DNA of 64,000 bases, taken from Lithobates sylvaticus (lineage: Eukaryota > Chordata > Amphibia > Anura > Ranidae). Under the pieces are notes generated by a model. The model was not told where the DNA came from. It worked only from the letters and a program-made list of their open reading frames with translations, and did no database searches. The position numbers and the translations under genes were made by a program. The first letter of the stretch is position 1. Every line of letters begins with the position of its first letter. The DNA lies in assembly GCA_028564925.1 (NCBI GenBank), contig CM053032.1, positions 122,841,490-122,905,489 of the forward strand, in the 5' to 3' direction. Below are positions 11,840 through 23,730 of this stretch, one piece after another.

Positions 11840-12400
11840 TTTATTAAACCCAAAAGCAAAAACATTTATTATATTGCAGCTTGCTAATTCTTAGATGTGA
11901 TGGTTGTATGCGTTTTCTTTTTTAGACTCTCTTTTATTTCCCCCTGGCCAGTAAGTCTGTTTTTCAATAGAACAAACAAATATATCAGTTTAGAGTATTG
12001 AGACAAACCATTTACCATTGACAGGGGTGCTTACAATGATTGGCTTTTATTTATGTAAAACTTTTATCCTAAAAGAAAAAAAACTGTTGCTGTAACTGCT
12101 TGTGTAACAGCAGTGTGAGCTCAGTTCGGCTTGAATTTGTTAATGTATCTAAAACTGCTAGTACATCTAACACTCCCCCCCCCCCCCCCAGACTGACAAT
12201 GTTGCTGTCCAAAGGTGCCCTCTGTGCTCCTTCTTCCAGAGTGGGGGCACTCTAATACAGGGTGTGTGTGACTCACCAGATCTTGAAGTGAAAACAGATG
12301 GGAAAAAAAGGTCTAAAAAAAGAAAGCAAATGCAGCCATCACATCTAAGGATTTGTAATCTGCAATACATTAAATTGTTGGCTTTGGCTTTAATAAGAGA
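11840..12400. mobile_element. Foldback/MITE-type element with about 85-bp inverted arms
   Basis: Arms 11846-11925 and 12310-12394 are reverse complements with scattered differences. Shared blocks include TTAAACCCAAAAGC, ATTGCAGCTTGCTAATTCTTAG and ATGTGATGG. The interior is noncoding and includes a C-run at 12175-12189. A third partial arm is at 9260-9340, so the family is interspersed. The superfamily is not determinable from this window. Confidence 0.6.
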
Positions 12401-13450
12401 AAACTAGAAGGATAAGAGTGCAAAAAAAAGGTTGATTCAGTCCAGTAAGATTCAAAAGCCCATTCATTTATCAGGGCTAAGGAACGAAATAACATAAAAT
12501 AAAAAATATAAGCTTAGTGCTTAAAATACAAACTATAGTCTATACCATAATAACTAAGGTATGTGCTTTAATCCATTTGCTGCCAGGCCCTGCACTCCAC
12601 ATCCCACTCATGTGGCCAGACCATTTTTGCAATTTTTCCATTGCTTTCTTTTTTTCCCCTTACAGCTTTCAGAGTTTGTAAAAGACCGCCAAAGCATACA
12701 TTTTCCTGAATGCACACGGCTAGTAGAATAAAAACAAGGTGCTACATATTTTTAAAGCCCTGTGATATTTGCGCAAAAGTTTCTTTAAAGCAATATTTTT
12801 GCTAAAAATACACTATAAATTATTATTAGCAGATATAAAGACAGCACATTTTACAAATGTTTTGCTAAATTCCTACTAAATATAAAAGCCAAAAACATGT
12901 ATTGAGTTAAACAATACATATTTGTACATTTTAAATTGCACCTTTTTGTGAAATGGTCAAAATCAAAAACTGTAAATAACCAAATTTATCAAAAAATATG
13001 GAGGTTTTAATTTTTCACTTACAGATTTTATAGTTTTGTAAAAGACACCGCAAAGCATACATTTTCTAAAAGCATAGAACCGGGAGAATAAATAGAAGGT
13101 GCTACTAATATTTTAGGCCCCACAGTAGTTGCTTAAATGTTTATCAAATTGCTATTTTCACAAAAAAACACTAACATCTTTATTTCCACATATAAACCAA
13201 ACATAACTTACAAAATTCCTGCTAAATTTCTACTAAGTCCTCCTTAAGAGATGTGCAGAATGGAAAAATTTGTTTAGTTTTTGATAGATTCGTTATGTTA
13301 CTAGTTTTGTTGATTTATTTCGGAATTCATTTATTTTCATTTCATTTTGTTTATTCATTTTTGAAAGAATTCCAAATTTTCGGAATGATTCGAATTCAGA
13401 ACAGTTCAAAAACGATCTACTGATTTTAATTCTGTGTGAAGAATAGCTGG
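12401..13450. repeat. AT-rich noncoding DNA with a 360-bp-spaced duplication
   Basis: Bases about 12661-12880 and 13021-13245 are diverged copies of one another in the same orientation. Shared blocks include TTTGTAAAAGAC, GCAAAGCATACATTTTC, AGGTGCTAC and GCTAAATTYCTACTAA. They are spaced 360 bp apart, which suggests an old tandem repeat unit. The part from 13260 to 13440 is AT-rich with several GAATTC-like words. No gene is seen. Confidence 0.5.
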
Positions 13451-14018
13451 CTGTTAAGGAGTGGGGCGGGAAGCCACGTCCTTAACAACCGATGACTTAT
13501 CAGCTGTTAGCAGCCTTCCCCACTGACAGCTGAAATGTAAACAAAATAATGCCGGCAATCAAATATGCAGAAAATGCGAGCGGGTGCCCCCCTCCTGAAC
13601 CATACCAGGCCACATGCCCTCAACATGGGGGGGCTTTGGGGCAGGGGGGGCTTTTCCCCCCCCAAAGCACTTTGTCCCCATGTTGATGAGTCAAGGGCCT
13701 CTTCCCCACAACCCTTACGGTGGTTGTGGGAGTCTGTGGGCGAGGGGGCTTACCGGAATCTGGAAGCCCCCTTTAACAAGGGGATCCCGCTCCCCATGTG
13801 AGTGAGTAGGAATACATAATACTTTACCCCTACTCATTCAACAAAAAAGTGTAAAAAGTAAATAAAAACACAACACAAATTTTTGACATGGTGTGTTTTT
13901 TTATGCATTTTTCGTTGCCGGCATTTTTTTGTTTGCATTTATCTGTCTGTGGGCAAGCCCACCGACAGCTGATGAGTCATCAATTGTGAAGGAGGCGGCA
14001 GCCCATTCCTTAACCAGT
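13451..14018. mobile_element. Foldback element with about 110-bp inverted arms
   Basis: Left arm 13451-13563 and right arm 13912-14018 are imperfect reverse complements. Both contain GTTAAGGA, GATGACTYATCAGCTGT and AATGCCGGCAA in mirror order. The centre (13564-13911) is G/C-rich with the ATACCAGGC word also seen at 3646. The short open frames in it are composition artefacts. The class is unknown; a nonautonomous DNA transposon is most likely. Confidence 0.55.
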
Positions 14019-14084
14019 TTCCTACCTTCAGCATCTTACAAACGTCCATAAAAAACCCCACCTCTGTACAGAGGGCGTCTATTA

Positions 14085-14830
14085 TACATCCTGCAGTTTC
14101 TTATCTCTGAAACAAAGAATTGTGGAAATAGATGTATCAGTGCTGCCAGCATTGTTGCAGAGGTTGAAGCTGTGGGGGGGGGGGGTCAGCCTGTCAGTGC
14201 TCAGACCATATGCTGCACACTGCATCAAATTGGTCTGCATGGCTGTCATCCCAGAAGGGAGCCTCTTCTAAAGATGATGCAGAAGAAAGCCTGCAAACAG
14301 TTTGCTGAAGACAAACAAACAGACGAAGGGCATGGATTACTGGAACCATGTCGGTGTGATGAGACCAAGATAAACTTATTTGGTTCAGATGGAGTCAAAC
14401 ATGTGTGGCGGCAACCAGGTGAGTACAAAGATAAGTGTGTCTTGCCTACAGTCAAGCATGGTGGTGGGAGTGTCATGGTCTGGGGCTGCATAAGTGCTGC
14501 TGGCACTGGGGAGCTAAAATTCATTGAGAGAACCATGAATGCCAACATGTACTGTGACATACTGAAGCAGAGTGCATCTGTGGGGCATTCTCAAACAGAA
14601 GGTGGAGGAGCGCAAGATCTCTAACATCCACCAGCTCCGTGATGTCATCATGGAGGAGTGAAAGAGGACCCCAGTGGAAACCTGTGAAGCTCTGGGGAAC
14701 TTCATTTCCAAGAGTGCTGGAAAATAATGGTGGCCACACAAAATATTGACACTTTGGGTCAAATTTGGAAATTTTCACTTAGAGGTGTACTCACTTTTGT
14801 TGCCAGCGGTTTAGACTTTAATTGCTGTGT
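14085..14830 (+). pseudogene. Tc1/mariner transposase relic
   Basis: The translated text around 14172-14560 is plainly Tc1-like transposase: VSAQTI...LHQIGLHG, CHPRR, LLKMM, then DETKINLFGSDG (the first catalytic Asp region) and GGGSVMVWGCISAAGTGEL. The segment carrying the second catalytic Asp and most of the DPKHT region is missing, and the text resumes near 14605 with a C-terminal piece. The end near 14785-14820 carries the typical GTGTACTCACTTTTGTTGCCAGC terminus. It is a decayed DNA transposon with an internal deletion and frame changes. Confidence 0.85.
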
Positions 14831-14917
14831 GTTGAGTTATTTCCAAAGGGGACAGCAAATTTACACTGTTATACAAGCTCAACCGCGCATTTTTGCCACT
14901 AATCAATCAACCCCCCC

Positions 14918-15886
14918 TTATCCGCTTCCCGACCGCCGCATGTAAATATACATCGGCAAAATGGCACGGCTAAGCAAAAGCACGTATATATGTCCCCTTT
15001 AATTGCCTAGCCGTGGGGTCGCGCGCCGCTGGTCGGGAGCTCCGTGACCACGGCCGCGGGACCAGCGGACCCGATCGCCGCTGGTGTCCCGCGATCAGGT
15101 CACAGAGCTGAAGAACGGGGAGAGGTCTGTGTAAACAAACCTCTCCCCGCGCTTCCTACACTGCCTGTCACTGATCTGCTGTTCCCTGTCATCGGGAACA
15201 GCCGATCAGTGACGTCAGACGTCAGCTACGCCCCCTACTGTAAAAAAAAAAAACACAACGTCACACTGACTCCTCCCCGCCCCCTAGTGGTTAACTCCTT
15301 CACTGCCACTGTCATTTACATAGGAATCAGTGCATTTTAAATAGCACTGATTTCTGTATAAATGACAATGGTCCCAAAAAATGTCCGATGTGTCCGCCAT
15401 AATGTCGCAGTCACAATAAAAATCGCTGATCGCCGCCATTTCTAGTAAAAAAAATATATTAATAAAAATGCTATAAAACTATCCCCTATTTTGTAAACGC
15501 TATAACTTTTGTGCAAACCAATCAATAATCGCTAATTGCGATTTTTTTTTTTACCAAAAATATGTAGAAGAATACGTATCGGCCTAAACTGAGGGAAAAA
15601 AAAATGTTTTTTTTATATATTTTTTGGGGATATTTATTATAGCAAAAAGTTAAAAATATTGAATTTTTTTCAAAATTGTCGCTCTATTTTTGTTTATAGT
15701 GCAAAAAATAAAAACCGCAGGGGCGATCAAATACCACCAAAAGAAAGCTCCTAAAAAAGGACGCCAATTTTGTTTGGGAGCCACGTCGCACGACCGCGCA
15801 ATTGTCAGTTAAAGCGACGCAGTGCCGAATCGCAAAAAGGGGCCTGGTCCTTTGGCTGCCAATTGGTCCGGGGCTGAAGTGGTTAA
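14918..15886. mobile_element. TTAA-type nonautonomous DNA element, about 0.97 kb
   Basis: It begins TTATCCGCTTCCCG and ends GGGCTGAAGTGGTTAA, imperfect inverted termini next to a TTAA-like site. It shares long interior blocks with the element at 53857-54788: CGCCATTNCTAGTAAAAA, CTATCCCCTATTTTGTA, TATGTAGAAGAATACGTATCGG and GCGCAATTGT-AGTTAAAGCG. There is no transposase. TTAA target preference is known for piggyBac and Kolobok, and I cannot choose between them. Confidence 0.7.
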
Positions 15887-17040
15887 GCTGCAATAGGCAA
15901 CAGATGGGGGGTTTTACATGCTGAGGCCATGATGCTTTGCACCCGTGGCACAGTTGACCCAACTTGTAACAATCTGAGGGTGGCAAGTCTGCAATGGGGC
16001 CAATGGGGAAGTGCCGCAAACGCCCCATAACTGTGTGCAATGCATGTGGTTGTGGTGTTTTTGTCTACAAAAATGGGGTTAAAACGGGAGGTGAGGAGAC
16101 TCTGAAGCACGATCCGAATGCAGGTCAGATTTCAGAGGCAAGGGAGATTTAGATGAATGTCTAAATCTACCCTTATTATGTATTTTTTTTTTTTTACAAT
16201 TTCTTTTTAAACAGGTACACTTTTTCTTTTTGTGGGGGGCATTTGGTGAGATTTCAGGGGTCTAAACAGATCTCTAATGTCTACTTCTTGGGACAGAGAA
16301 ATGAGCTGAAGACAGTTAGCACTGAATATGAACGAAAATAAGTCTCTGCGTAAAGACTCTTATTCATTTACAAATTGAAGCATAGTAAACTAAGCTGCTG
16401 CACGGAGGGGGTGCCAGGGGATTGTGGGGGGAGGGGGTGTATTGACATATTTGTATCTCCTGTGGCTCCCCTGCAGCACCAGAAGCTGGCGGAAGGAAAG
16501 AGGTGGGGAAGGCAGCAATTGCATGGGAGCCACAGAAGATTGGGGTTCGGAGGGAGAGACAATTGGAGAGACAACAGAGGCGCAGAGGAGGAAGGGAACA
16601 GTAAGGGGGAGGGGCATTTTAGCAGCCGGTGCAGCAGGGATGTGGAGGGGCAGGAAGCAGTGGCAGGTGGGTGGGTGACATTTTAGGTAAATAGCTCTAA
16701 TCAGTGGCTTATCAGCTTTTGGTTTATTCAGCAGAATTTGGTGAAAAGTTTTGCTATGAGCTCATGGTCACTGAAATAGGAATGGCACTATAGGAGAAAT
16801 GGTCACTGAAGGAGGTCCTGGACAGCTGCAAACAGTGCTGTAGGTTTATACACCATACAAACCTAGCAGAGAAGGGGTTAAAGTACTAAATTCATACTAA
16901 GCCAAAACTGTGACTAAGAACATTAAAGCAATCATTACATCTAATGAAAAAAAAAAAAACACAAAAAAAGTATGTATGTACTGTATATAATCGAGATCGA
17001 CCTCAAGTAATAGCAATAAAATCAATGAATATTTATGTGA
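15887..17040. other. No recognisable gene; purine-rich patch
   Basis: I see no coding region with family resemblance. Bases about 16395-16690 are strongly purine-rich on the plus strand (GGGGGAGGGGG, GGAAGGAAAGAGG and similar). The several overlapping open frames there follow from that composition. Short A and T runs are scattered elsewhere. Confidence 0.5.
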
Positions 17041-17049
17041 AATAATATC

Positions 17050-17375
17050 ATCTTGATAGACAGAAGTCAAACAAATCTGATTTCTTTTTATGAAGATGTA
17101 AGTAAAACCTTGGACAGAGGTGTGACTGTGGATGTGGTATACTTGGATTTTGCAAAAGCATTTCCCCACATACAGCTAAAGTATAAGGTCTACATGCTTG
17201 GAAAGATCAGTTTGTAAATGGATAGAAAACTGTCTAAAAGACAGAATTTAGAGAGTAGGGATTAATGATTCTTACTCTGAATGGTCTAAGGTCCTCTGTG
17301 GTGTACCCCAAGGTAGGTTAGGGTCTGGGACTAAAAGTACAATTTCTGTCTTTGCAGATGACAATCCGAATTTGA
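17050..17375 (+). pseudogene. CR1-type LINE reverse-transcriptase relic
   Basis: From 17107 the frame reads TLDRGVTVDVVYLDFAKAF, the hallmark of CR1/L3-type reverse transcriptases. Further on come WSKVLCGVPQG (about 17280-17312) and, in another frame, VFADD at 17348-17362, the catalytic box. The piece is internally shortened and frame-shifted. It is distinct from the L1-type LINEs elsewhere in the window and clearly older. Confidence 0.75.
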
Positions 17376-18370
17376 AGGGTGTTCCCCCCGAGAAACACCC
17401 TGTACAGTGCATTCTGCACCCAGATCCTGCAATCCATTCTCACCTGCAAAACTGCACTTGGACTGCCATTTTCCACAGTGGCATACAGTATCTAATATCT
17501 ATATCGATATAGCTATATATTGTATCTTTGGGTGATGGAGATCTAACCTAAACATTCAATACTAGCCTACCATCACATTCCCTTCTCACATGAAGAGAAA
17601 GTTTGTTTCCTGTTTTCACTTTATATAATACTGGTTTGATTTTTAAAGTCAACAGAGATGCTGTACTTACCAAAACATGAGCATGTCTTAGTAGTCACAT
17701 GTATACTATATTATATATTTCTGCCCATGATGTTGTCTGTATTTGATCTTGCATCCATTTAATTGCTTATGTACTCTATATCTGATGTATTCTGTATGGC
17801 TTGATTCAATAACTGTTTCTTTTTTTTAATGTAAAAAAAATGCACATCTTTATACATTTCTTTGGCTGAAAAGGCTGTTAAATCGAAAAGCTGATGGTAA
17901 GTACAAAAGATTTGTTGCTAAGCAACACAACATCCTGACAGCATATATACAATTATAGTGTGCTGAAAACAAGGACCGATTTCTTACTATTAATGCTGAG
18001 AATACTGTTTACAAAATGCAGTACAATGTGTTCTACAATAGCGTCACTCATTCTACAAAGTTGTTATATAAATGAGTGTCAGTTTTATAAACGTACTCAA
18101 AACTGTGTCAAGAACGATCAGCAATAAAAGGAAGGATTTGTCTAAGCAACTTTCTGTATCCTTGTCCCTTACACATTTAACATAGTAAGTGTAAACACCT
18201 AGATACAAATCTAGTTATACTTATGCCTAATAAGTATATAATATATACAATACATATACTTATCAGCCAATACAATTGTTATGGTCCTAAGTTCTCTCTT
18301 ACCATCCTAAACTGGAATCCCAAGTCATGTTTGTCCACATGAATAATTCAGACATAACCAGTGTGAATTA
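17376..18370. other. AT-rich DNA without recognisable features
   Basis: No coding, RNA or transposon signature is supported here. There are short TA-rich microsatellite-like stretches (about 17500-17530 and 18235-18265). Confidence 0.5.
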
Positions 18371-18975
18371 AATATAACATATTTTAATTTAAATTTTTTT
18401 AATTTTACATTTTTTTATTAAATATTATATTTTTTATTATATCAAAGATGTTATACATGTTACATTATCATTATTTAGTTGAATATAAACATACAAACTA
18501 GATATAAAGGCATAGAGGTAACAAACGATTCCAGAAATTCAGGTTAAGATATAATACAGGTTAAGATATAAAAATAAAAAGGGGGTGGGGGCAGCAACTT
18601 TTCCATAAAACATCAAGTAAAGTCTTTCAGATATTTAGAAGCAACAGGCCCTATTGACCCCAATGGGATCATATTGTTAATAGGGATTGTTCCTTTCCTT
18701 AAAAAGGGGGTGGGGGCGGTGAGGAGGGTGGGAAGATTTTAGTATTATATGGTATACCATCAATTCAGGAGTTTTTGGGGATTTTCCCAGTGCTCAATGC
18801 AAGATGTTGCAGAGCAATTTGTTTTGATGGTGGTTTGCCAGGAATTCCAGGAGAAGGTTTGGGATCAATCTTTTTACCATTTGAGCATGTTGTCGCTCTT
18901 TGCATCACTGGTAAGTGAAGAAAGAATATTATACAGGAAGGATATACCTTTGTGATTATATCCTTTTTTGGAGAA
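18371..18975 (-). pseudogene. Diverged L1-type LINE 3' fragment
   Basis: On the minus strand, 18960 to about 18740 translates in one frame as a decayed C-terminal portion of an L1-type ORF2 (SFLYNILSS, then LKW-KD...FSWNSWQTT...NCSATS, ending WYTI-Y). This matches the pattern IYNLL...WERDL...W...RWYTP seen in the intact LINE at 36690-36850. Its 3' end runs into an A-rich tail at about 18440-18375 (minus orientation). Several stops and a missing segment show that it is old. No target duplication was identified. Confidence 0.6.
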
Positions 18976-19015
18976 AAAGAAATTACATAATTCTGTAGGA
19001 ATTAATTTGTCTTTA

Positions 19016-20225
19016 GGCCTCATACACACCGACGTTTTAACCACTTCAGCCCCGGACCAATTGTCAGCTTAAGGACCAGAGGTCTTTTTTCAATTTCGCA
19101 CTGCACTGCTTTAACTGGTAATTGCGCGGTCATGCAATGTTGTAACCAAACAAAATTTACGTCCTTTTCTTCCCACAAATAGAGCTTTCTTTTGATGGTA
19201 TTTGATTGCCTTTGTGATTTTTATTTTTTGCGTTATAAACGGAAAAAGAACGAAAATTTTGAAAAAAAAAGATATTTTCTACTTTTTGTTATAAGAAAAA
19301 TCGAATAAACTCAATTTTAGTCAAACATTTGGGTCAAAATGTATTCAGCCACATGTCTTTAGTAGTTTGGGAGCCTAGCCGCGTGCGGGGCCCCGAAAAC
19401 CAAGCACCGCCTTCAGGATTTCTAAGAGTGCAAATTTTTGATTTCACTCCTCACTACCTATCACAGTTTCGAAGGCCATAAAATGCCAAAATAGCACAAA
19501 CCCCCCCAAATGACCCCATTTTGGAAAGTAGACACCTCAAGCTATTTGTTGAGAGGCATGGTGAGTATTTTACAGCTCTCATTTGTTTTTGAAAATGAAG
19601 AAAGTAAAGAAAAAAAATTTATTTTTTTCTTTTTTCAATTTTCAAAACTTGTGACAAAAAGCGAGATCTGCAAAATACTCACCATACCTCTCAGCAAATA
19701 GCTTGGGGTGTCTACTTTCCAAAATGGGGTCATTTTGGGGGGTTTTATGCCATCTGGGCATTCCATGGCTGCCGAAACTGTGATTGGCAGTGAGGAGTGA
19801 AATAAAAAAATGACACCATTAGAAAGCCTGAAGGCGGTGCTTGGTTTTTGGGGTCCCGTACGCAGCTAGGCTCCCAAAAAGTCCCACACATGTGGTATCC
19901 CCGTACTCAGGAGAAGCAACAGAATGTATTTTGGGGTGTATTTCCACATTTGCCCATGACATGTTTGAGCAATATATCATTTAGTGACAACTTTTTGTAA
20001 AAAAAATATATATATATATTTTTTTTTTCATTATTCATTCTCTTGGGACAAAAAAAAAAAAAATATTTAATGGGCTCAACATTGCTCTCAGCAAATAGCT
20101 TGGGGTGTCTACTTTCCAAAATGGGGTCATTTGGGGGGGGGGGGGGTTTGAACTGTCCTGGCATTTTATGCACAACATTTAGAAGCTTATGTCACACATC
20201 ACCCACTCTTCTAACCACTTGAAGA
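19016..20225. mobile_element. TTAA-type repeat with large internal foldback
   Basis: A 20-bp terminus GGCCTCATACACACCGACGT at 19016-19036 (similar to the Harbinger end near 56660) is followed at 19037 by TTAA and CCACTTCAGCCCCGG, the terminus of the TTAA family seen at 14.9, 53.9 and 58.6 kb. The interior holds an inverted repeat: arm about 19365-19615 against arm about 19635-19885, with near-identical blocks around CCCATTTTGGAAAGTAGACACC. A further partial arm is at 20085-20140. It is noncoding, and the right boundary is uncertain. Confidence 0.55.
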
Positions 20226-21330
20226 CACTTTCTGACACTTTTTGTTTACATGAAAACATTTTTTTTTTTTTGCAAGAAAATTACGTTGAACCCCCAAACA
20301 CTATATATATTGTTAAAGCAAAGGCCCTACAGATTAAATGGTGGGTGTTGCATTTTTTTTTTCCACACAGTATTTGCGCATTTTTGTGGAAAAAATACAC
20401 TTTTTTTAATGCACTAAAACACACTATATTGCTCAAATTTTTGATGAAATAAAAAATATGATCTTAGGCCGAGTACATGGATACCAAACACGGCATGCTT
20501 TAAAATTGCGCACAAACACGCAGTGGCGACAAACTACATACATTTTTAAAAGCCTTTAAAAGCCTTTATAGGATACCACATTAGATTCACGGAGGAGGTC
20601 TACTGCTAAAATTACTGCCCTCGATCTGAACTTCGCGGTGATACCTCATATGCATGGTGCAATTGCTGTTTACATATGACGCCAGACCAACGCTTGTGTT
20701 CGCCTTTGCGCAAGAGAAGGGGGGGCAGGGGTGCTTTTTTTTTTTTTTTAGTTTTTTTTTTATTTATTTAGCTTTTTTATTTTATTTATTTAGCTTTTTT
20801 ATTTTATTTTTAAACTGTTCCTTCCATTTATTTTCTTTGTTATCATTTTTATTGTTATCTCAGGGAATGTAAATATCCCCTATGATAGCAATAGGCAGTG
20901 ACAGGTACTCTTTTTTTGAAAAAATTGGGGTCTATTAGAGCCTAGATCTTTCCTCTGCCCTCAAAGCATCTGACCACACCAAGATCGGTGTGATAAAAAG
21001 CTTTCCCAATTTCCCAATGGCGCGGTTTATATCCGGGAGGGGGGACATTCCCTCCCACTGCTTGTAAAAGCAGTCTAGAGGCTAATTACCCGCTAGAATT
21101 GCTTTTACATGAAAGCCGATCACTGGCTGAAAAGAATGATACCAAGATGATACCTAGACCTGCAGGCATCATTCTGGTATAACCATTCAAAGTCCAGCAA
21201 GATACTGGACATATATTGTAATCTTTTTTTTTCATGCAGCCTCTTGGCTGAACGAAAAAAGAGATTGATTGGTGGGTATGCCCACCATTAGAATACCTCC
21301 CTTCATCCACCCACTTCTAATGATGGGCAT
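20226..21330. repeat. Noncoding, T-rich repeat DNA
   Basis: No gene is recognised. A T-rich stretch with TTTATTTA repeats spans about 20736-20830. The flanking text (for example around 20870-20960) reads like an interspersed repeat, but no second copy in this window proves it. Confidence 0.4.
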
Positions 21331-21335
21331 ACATG

Positions 21336-21512
21336 CACCATTTATATATGCCGAAGCATGGGGGCATCCTCCCGCAAAAGTTATGCCGTGTACACACGGT
21401 CGCACTCTTCCAGGGGGCAAGCCTCCGTCGGAATTTGGACCGTATGTACGCGGCATTAGGAGCCAATCGCTTCTTCGCCCCTGCTGCCCCCATGCTTCGG
21501 CATATATGCTCT
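21336..21512. mobile_element. Small foldback with nested ACACGGTCG-type element
   Basis: Outer inverted arms GCATATATGCCGAAGC-type words lie at 21341-21366 and 21485-21509 (TATATGCCGAAGCATGGGGGC against its reverse complement). Nested between them is an element with ATGCCGTGTACACACGGTCG at about 21382-21401 and GACCGTATGTACGCGGCAT at about 21439-21457. It is noncoding. The nested termini belong to the same general style as the MITE at 6610-7040. Confidence 0.5.
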
Positions 21513-21671
21513 TTTTTTTTGACTGTGGTGGTGAAATCACCTCCTACAGCGTTGGAGTCGCGGCTTTATGTATCGTGGGAGCAAATGCTGTTGCTGTCAA
21601 GATAAATAAATCCGCGCTGCAACTGAATGGCGCACCTGAAAACAAAAAAATGGTTAACAATAAAACACAGT

Positions 21672-21685
21672 AAACAAATTTACAT
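21672..21685 (+). repeat. Left target-site duplication of the PLE complex
   Basis: AAACAAATTTACAT at 21672-21685 corresponds to AAACAAAATTACAT at 51400-51413, 13 of 14 bases. The last four bases (ACAT) also match the element sequence at the junction, so the junction shows microhomology. Confidence 0.7.
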
Positions 21686-22466
21686 GTGGAATCTGCAATT
21701 CAACTTAAAAATGCAACATAGATAAGGTGAATCAGTAGCGCTAATATAAACAATGAAAAATATAATATAAAATGCTGAGTAAATACTATGCAAATAAATA
21801 CTGTGCAAATATATAAACAGTGCTATATAAATATCAAAGTACAAAAATAGTAGTGTATAATTGACTCAACGTATAACTTAATAGCAGTGGTGTGTCTATT
21901 TCTCTTAGTGACAAGTGAAAAAGTTCATAAATATATAAAGTCCAGATTGTGAATAAATAAATAGGTAAGTGATTTTCCAAGTGTCTTCAGTCACAGTTTC
22001 AAAGTGGAGTCTTCTGACTGACTTGAATCTACCACCACACCACGTGATCACACTCCCTCTGAAAGGCCCACTCACCAGCTCACTAGGCCTCACACTCTCG
22101 TGTTTGGCAGATGCGTGTTTTACCCACTCCAGGGGTTAATAAAGGATGGCTTGTTTGATCCGTTTAACTCTCAATGCGATTCCATATGTAAAACAATGAG
22201 TAAAACACTCCACATAGTGTAAAAACGTATGATAAAATTTATTCACGTAAAAACACTCCAATGGTCAAACTCACATTTCAAAGGTTAAAATCAAGCCTCA
22301 AATCCAAAACCACGGCAAGCCAGACAACGCTGATGTATAAAAATATAAAGTATATATATATACTGCGGTCTCGGCGGACCAAGAGGAAGACCCTGGTGGT
22401 GGTATAGTTATAGTCCACAGTGGCGTAATATATAAATAAATAAATACAATCTTTACTTTTTGCTCT

Positions 22467-22521
22467 GTAGCCTCATTCCCGACATGTTTCGTCGCTTGGA
22501 CTTATTCATGGGTATGGCTAC
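22467..22521 (-). ncRNA. Hammerhead-like fold in PLE repeat, copy 1
   Basis: Minus strand: stem I GTAGCC/GGCTAC plus CCC/GGG, core ATGAATA then A, stem II GTC/GAC with loop CAAGC, GAA, and stem III ACATGTC. Relative to the hammerhead consensus, C3 is A and G8 is U, which keeps the known C3-G8 tertiary pair as A-U. See the fully dissected copy at 50394-50448. Confidence 0.55.
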
Positions 22522-23040
22522 ACAGCCCATCTCAAACTAATTTATAGTGATAGGGGAGCTAGTCACATGGGTGGTGACCCAATCATGTGACAAATCATGT
22601 GACATGTTGTGTGCAATCAGATGTGGGCTGATACACATGACCGTATACATTCCCCTATCCCGGCTTGCGAGAAAGATCATTGGTGGTGTCACTGGCAATA
22701 GTGTCATAATATGAAAATAATAATAATACTGACAACTTCATGCTATATTTGTACGGGTAGTTTTTTCCTAAAATCCATCTCAAATGCCTACTCTAATATG
22801 CACACTGGTGTTCCTTGATGTGCAGAGAGTGTATGTGTAGATATTAGGGATGATTGTCACTGTATTACCTTAAAGATGTCAGGGTGGATGTTTACTGGGA
22901 GTCCTGGCTTCACAACGGTATAGTGCTATGGAGACTCGCTATTATGCTGTATATGTGTTCCATTTCGATCGCTGCCTATATATATCTTAAAATATTAAAA
23001 CTATTCTCATTAAAAGCTGCATGCATGCACATGCGTTTTT

Positions 23041-23202
23041 CTTTTTTTATTAAATTTTTTATTTATGTCAGGAACAAGGTCCCCATGGACCAACACAATA
23101 CAAAGTAACATACAGTACAATTCTTGAACTTATAGATTATATCACTTATGCTACATATTGTTACAGCAACTACACACTTGACTGTTTCATGACGGTAGTA
23201 GG
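23041..23202 (-). mobile_element. 162-bp LINE 3' tail inserted in the PLE repeat
   Basis: The three sister repeats lack this segment. It is flanked by GCACATGCGTTTTT at 23027-23040 and 23203-23216, a perfect 14-bp target duplication. On the minus strand it ends in AATAAAAAATTTAATAAAAAAAG, an A-rich LINE-type tail. It is therefore a severely 5'-truncated LINE insertion, younger than the PLE complex. Confidence 0.8.
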
Positions 23203-23549
23203 GCACATGCGTTTTTCAATGAAAAAATGGGTGAGTGATATTTATTATGGAAAATTGTCCGTGTTCAGCACATTGTGTCGCTGTGCATCCATTGGCTCTG
23301 TATTGGCTGATTTATTGTGTGCGCGCGCCTGTCATCACAAACAGTGCGCGCGCATCACACAACAGCTGTGGATGAGTATCTCTTCTTATGGCTGTGAGGG
23401 CCGCTGCATCTGCGCTTGCGCAGTAGTTATAGCTCAGTGAGGGATGGACATTAGTGTACTGTATGTGCGCGCGCATAATGTCCTGGTCACTGCGCGCGCA
23501 CTGGGCTTCTCCAGCCGTGGATATTCATCCATCAGCTGAGAATGCAGAC

Positions 23550-23730
23550 CGCCGCGCGCGTGCGCACTGGCTCCGTGCGCGTGCGCGTTGTATCAGGAGG
23601 TGCGCGCGCATCCAACAGCACACTACCCAGGCGAGCCTTCACCCTATGATGAGATGCGGCCCGCACCTGCGCAATAGGGTTAGAGCGGCGGTTCAGCGGC
23701 GCGCTCTAGGTGTCCCCTCAGCCTATATAG
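23550..23730 (-). promoter_or_regulatory. Promoter-like block: TATA, ETS word, NRF-1 sites
   Basis: On the minus strand, ATTTCCGG (ETS-like) is followed by TATATAG (about 23724-23729) and then a GC-rich region with NRF-1-type words GCGCGTGCGCA/TGCGCACGCGC. It is the counterpart of 49345-49545, where positions are given. Function is inferred only. Confidence 0.4.

Noticed and set aside
13565-13805. Small G/C-rich open frames as a host gene exon
   Set aside because: They lie within the foldback element at 13451-14018 and have no splice signals or family resemblance.
16375-16686. Overlapping open frames on both strands in 16.37-16.69 kb
   Set aside because: Purine-rich composition lowers stop frequency. 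No start context, splice signals or resemblance to a family.
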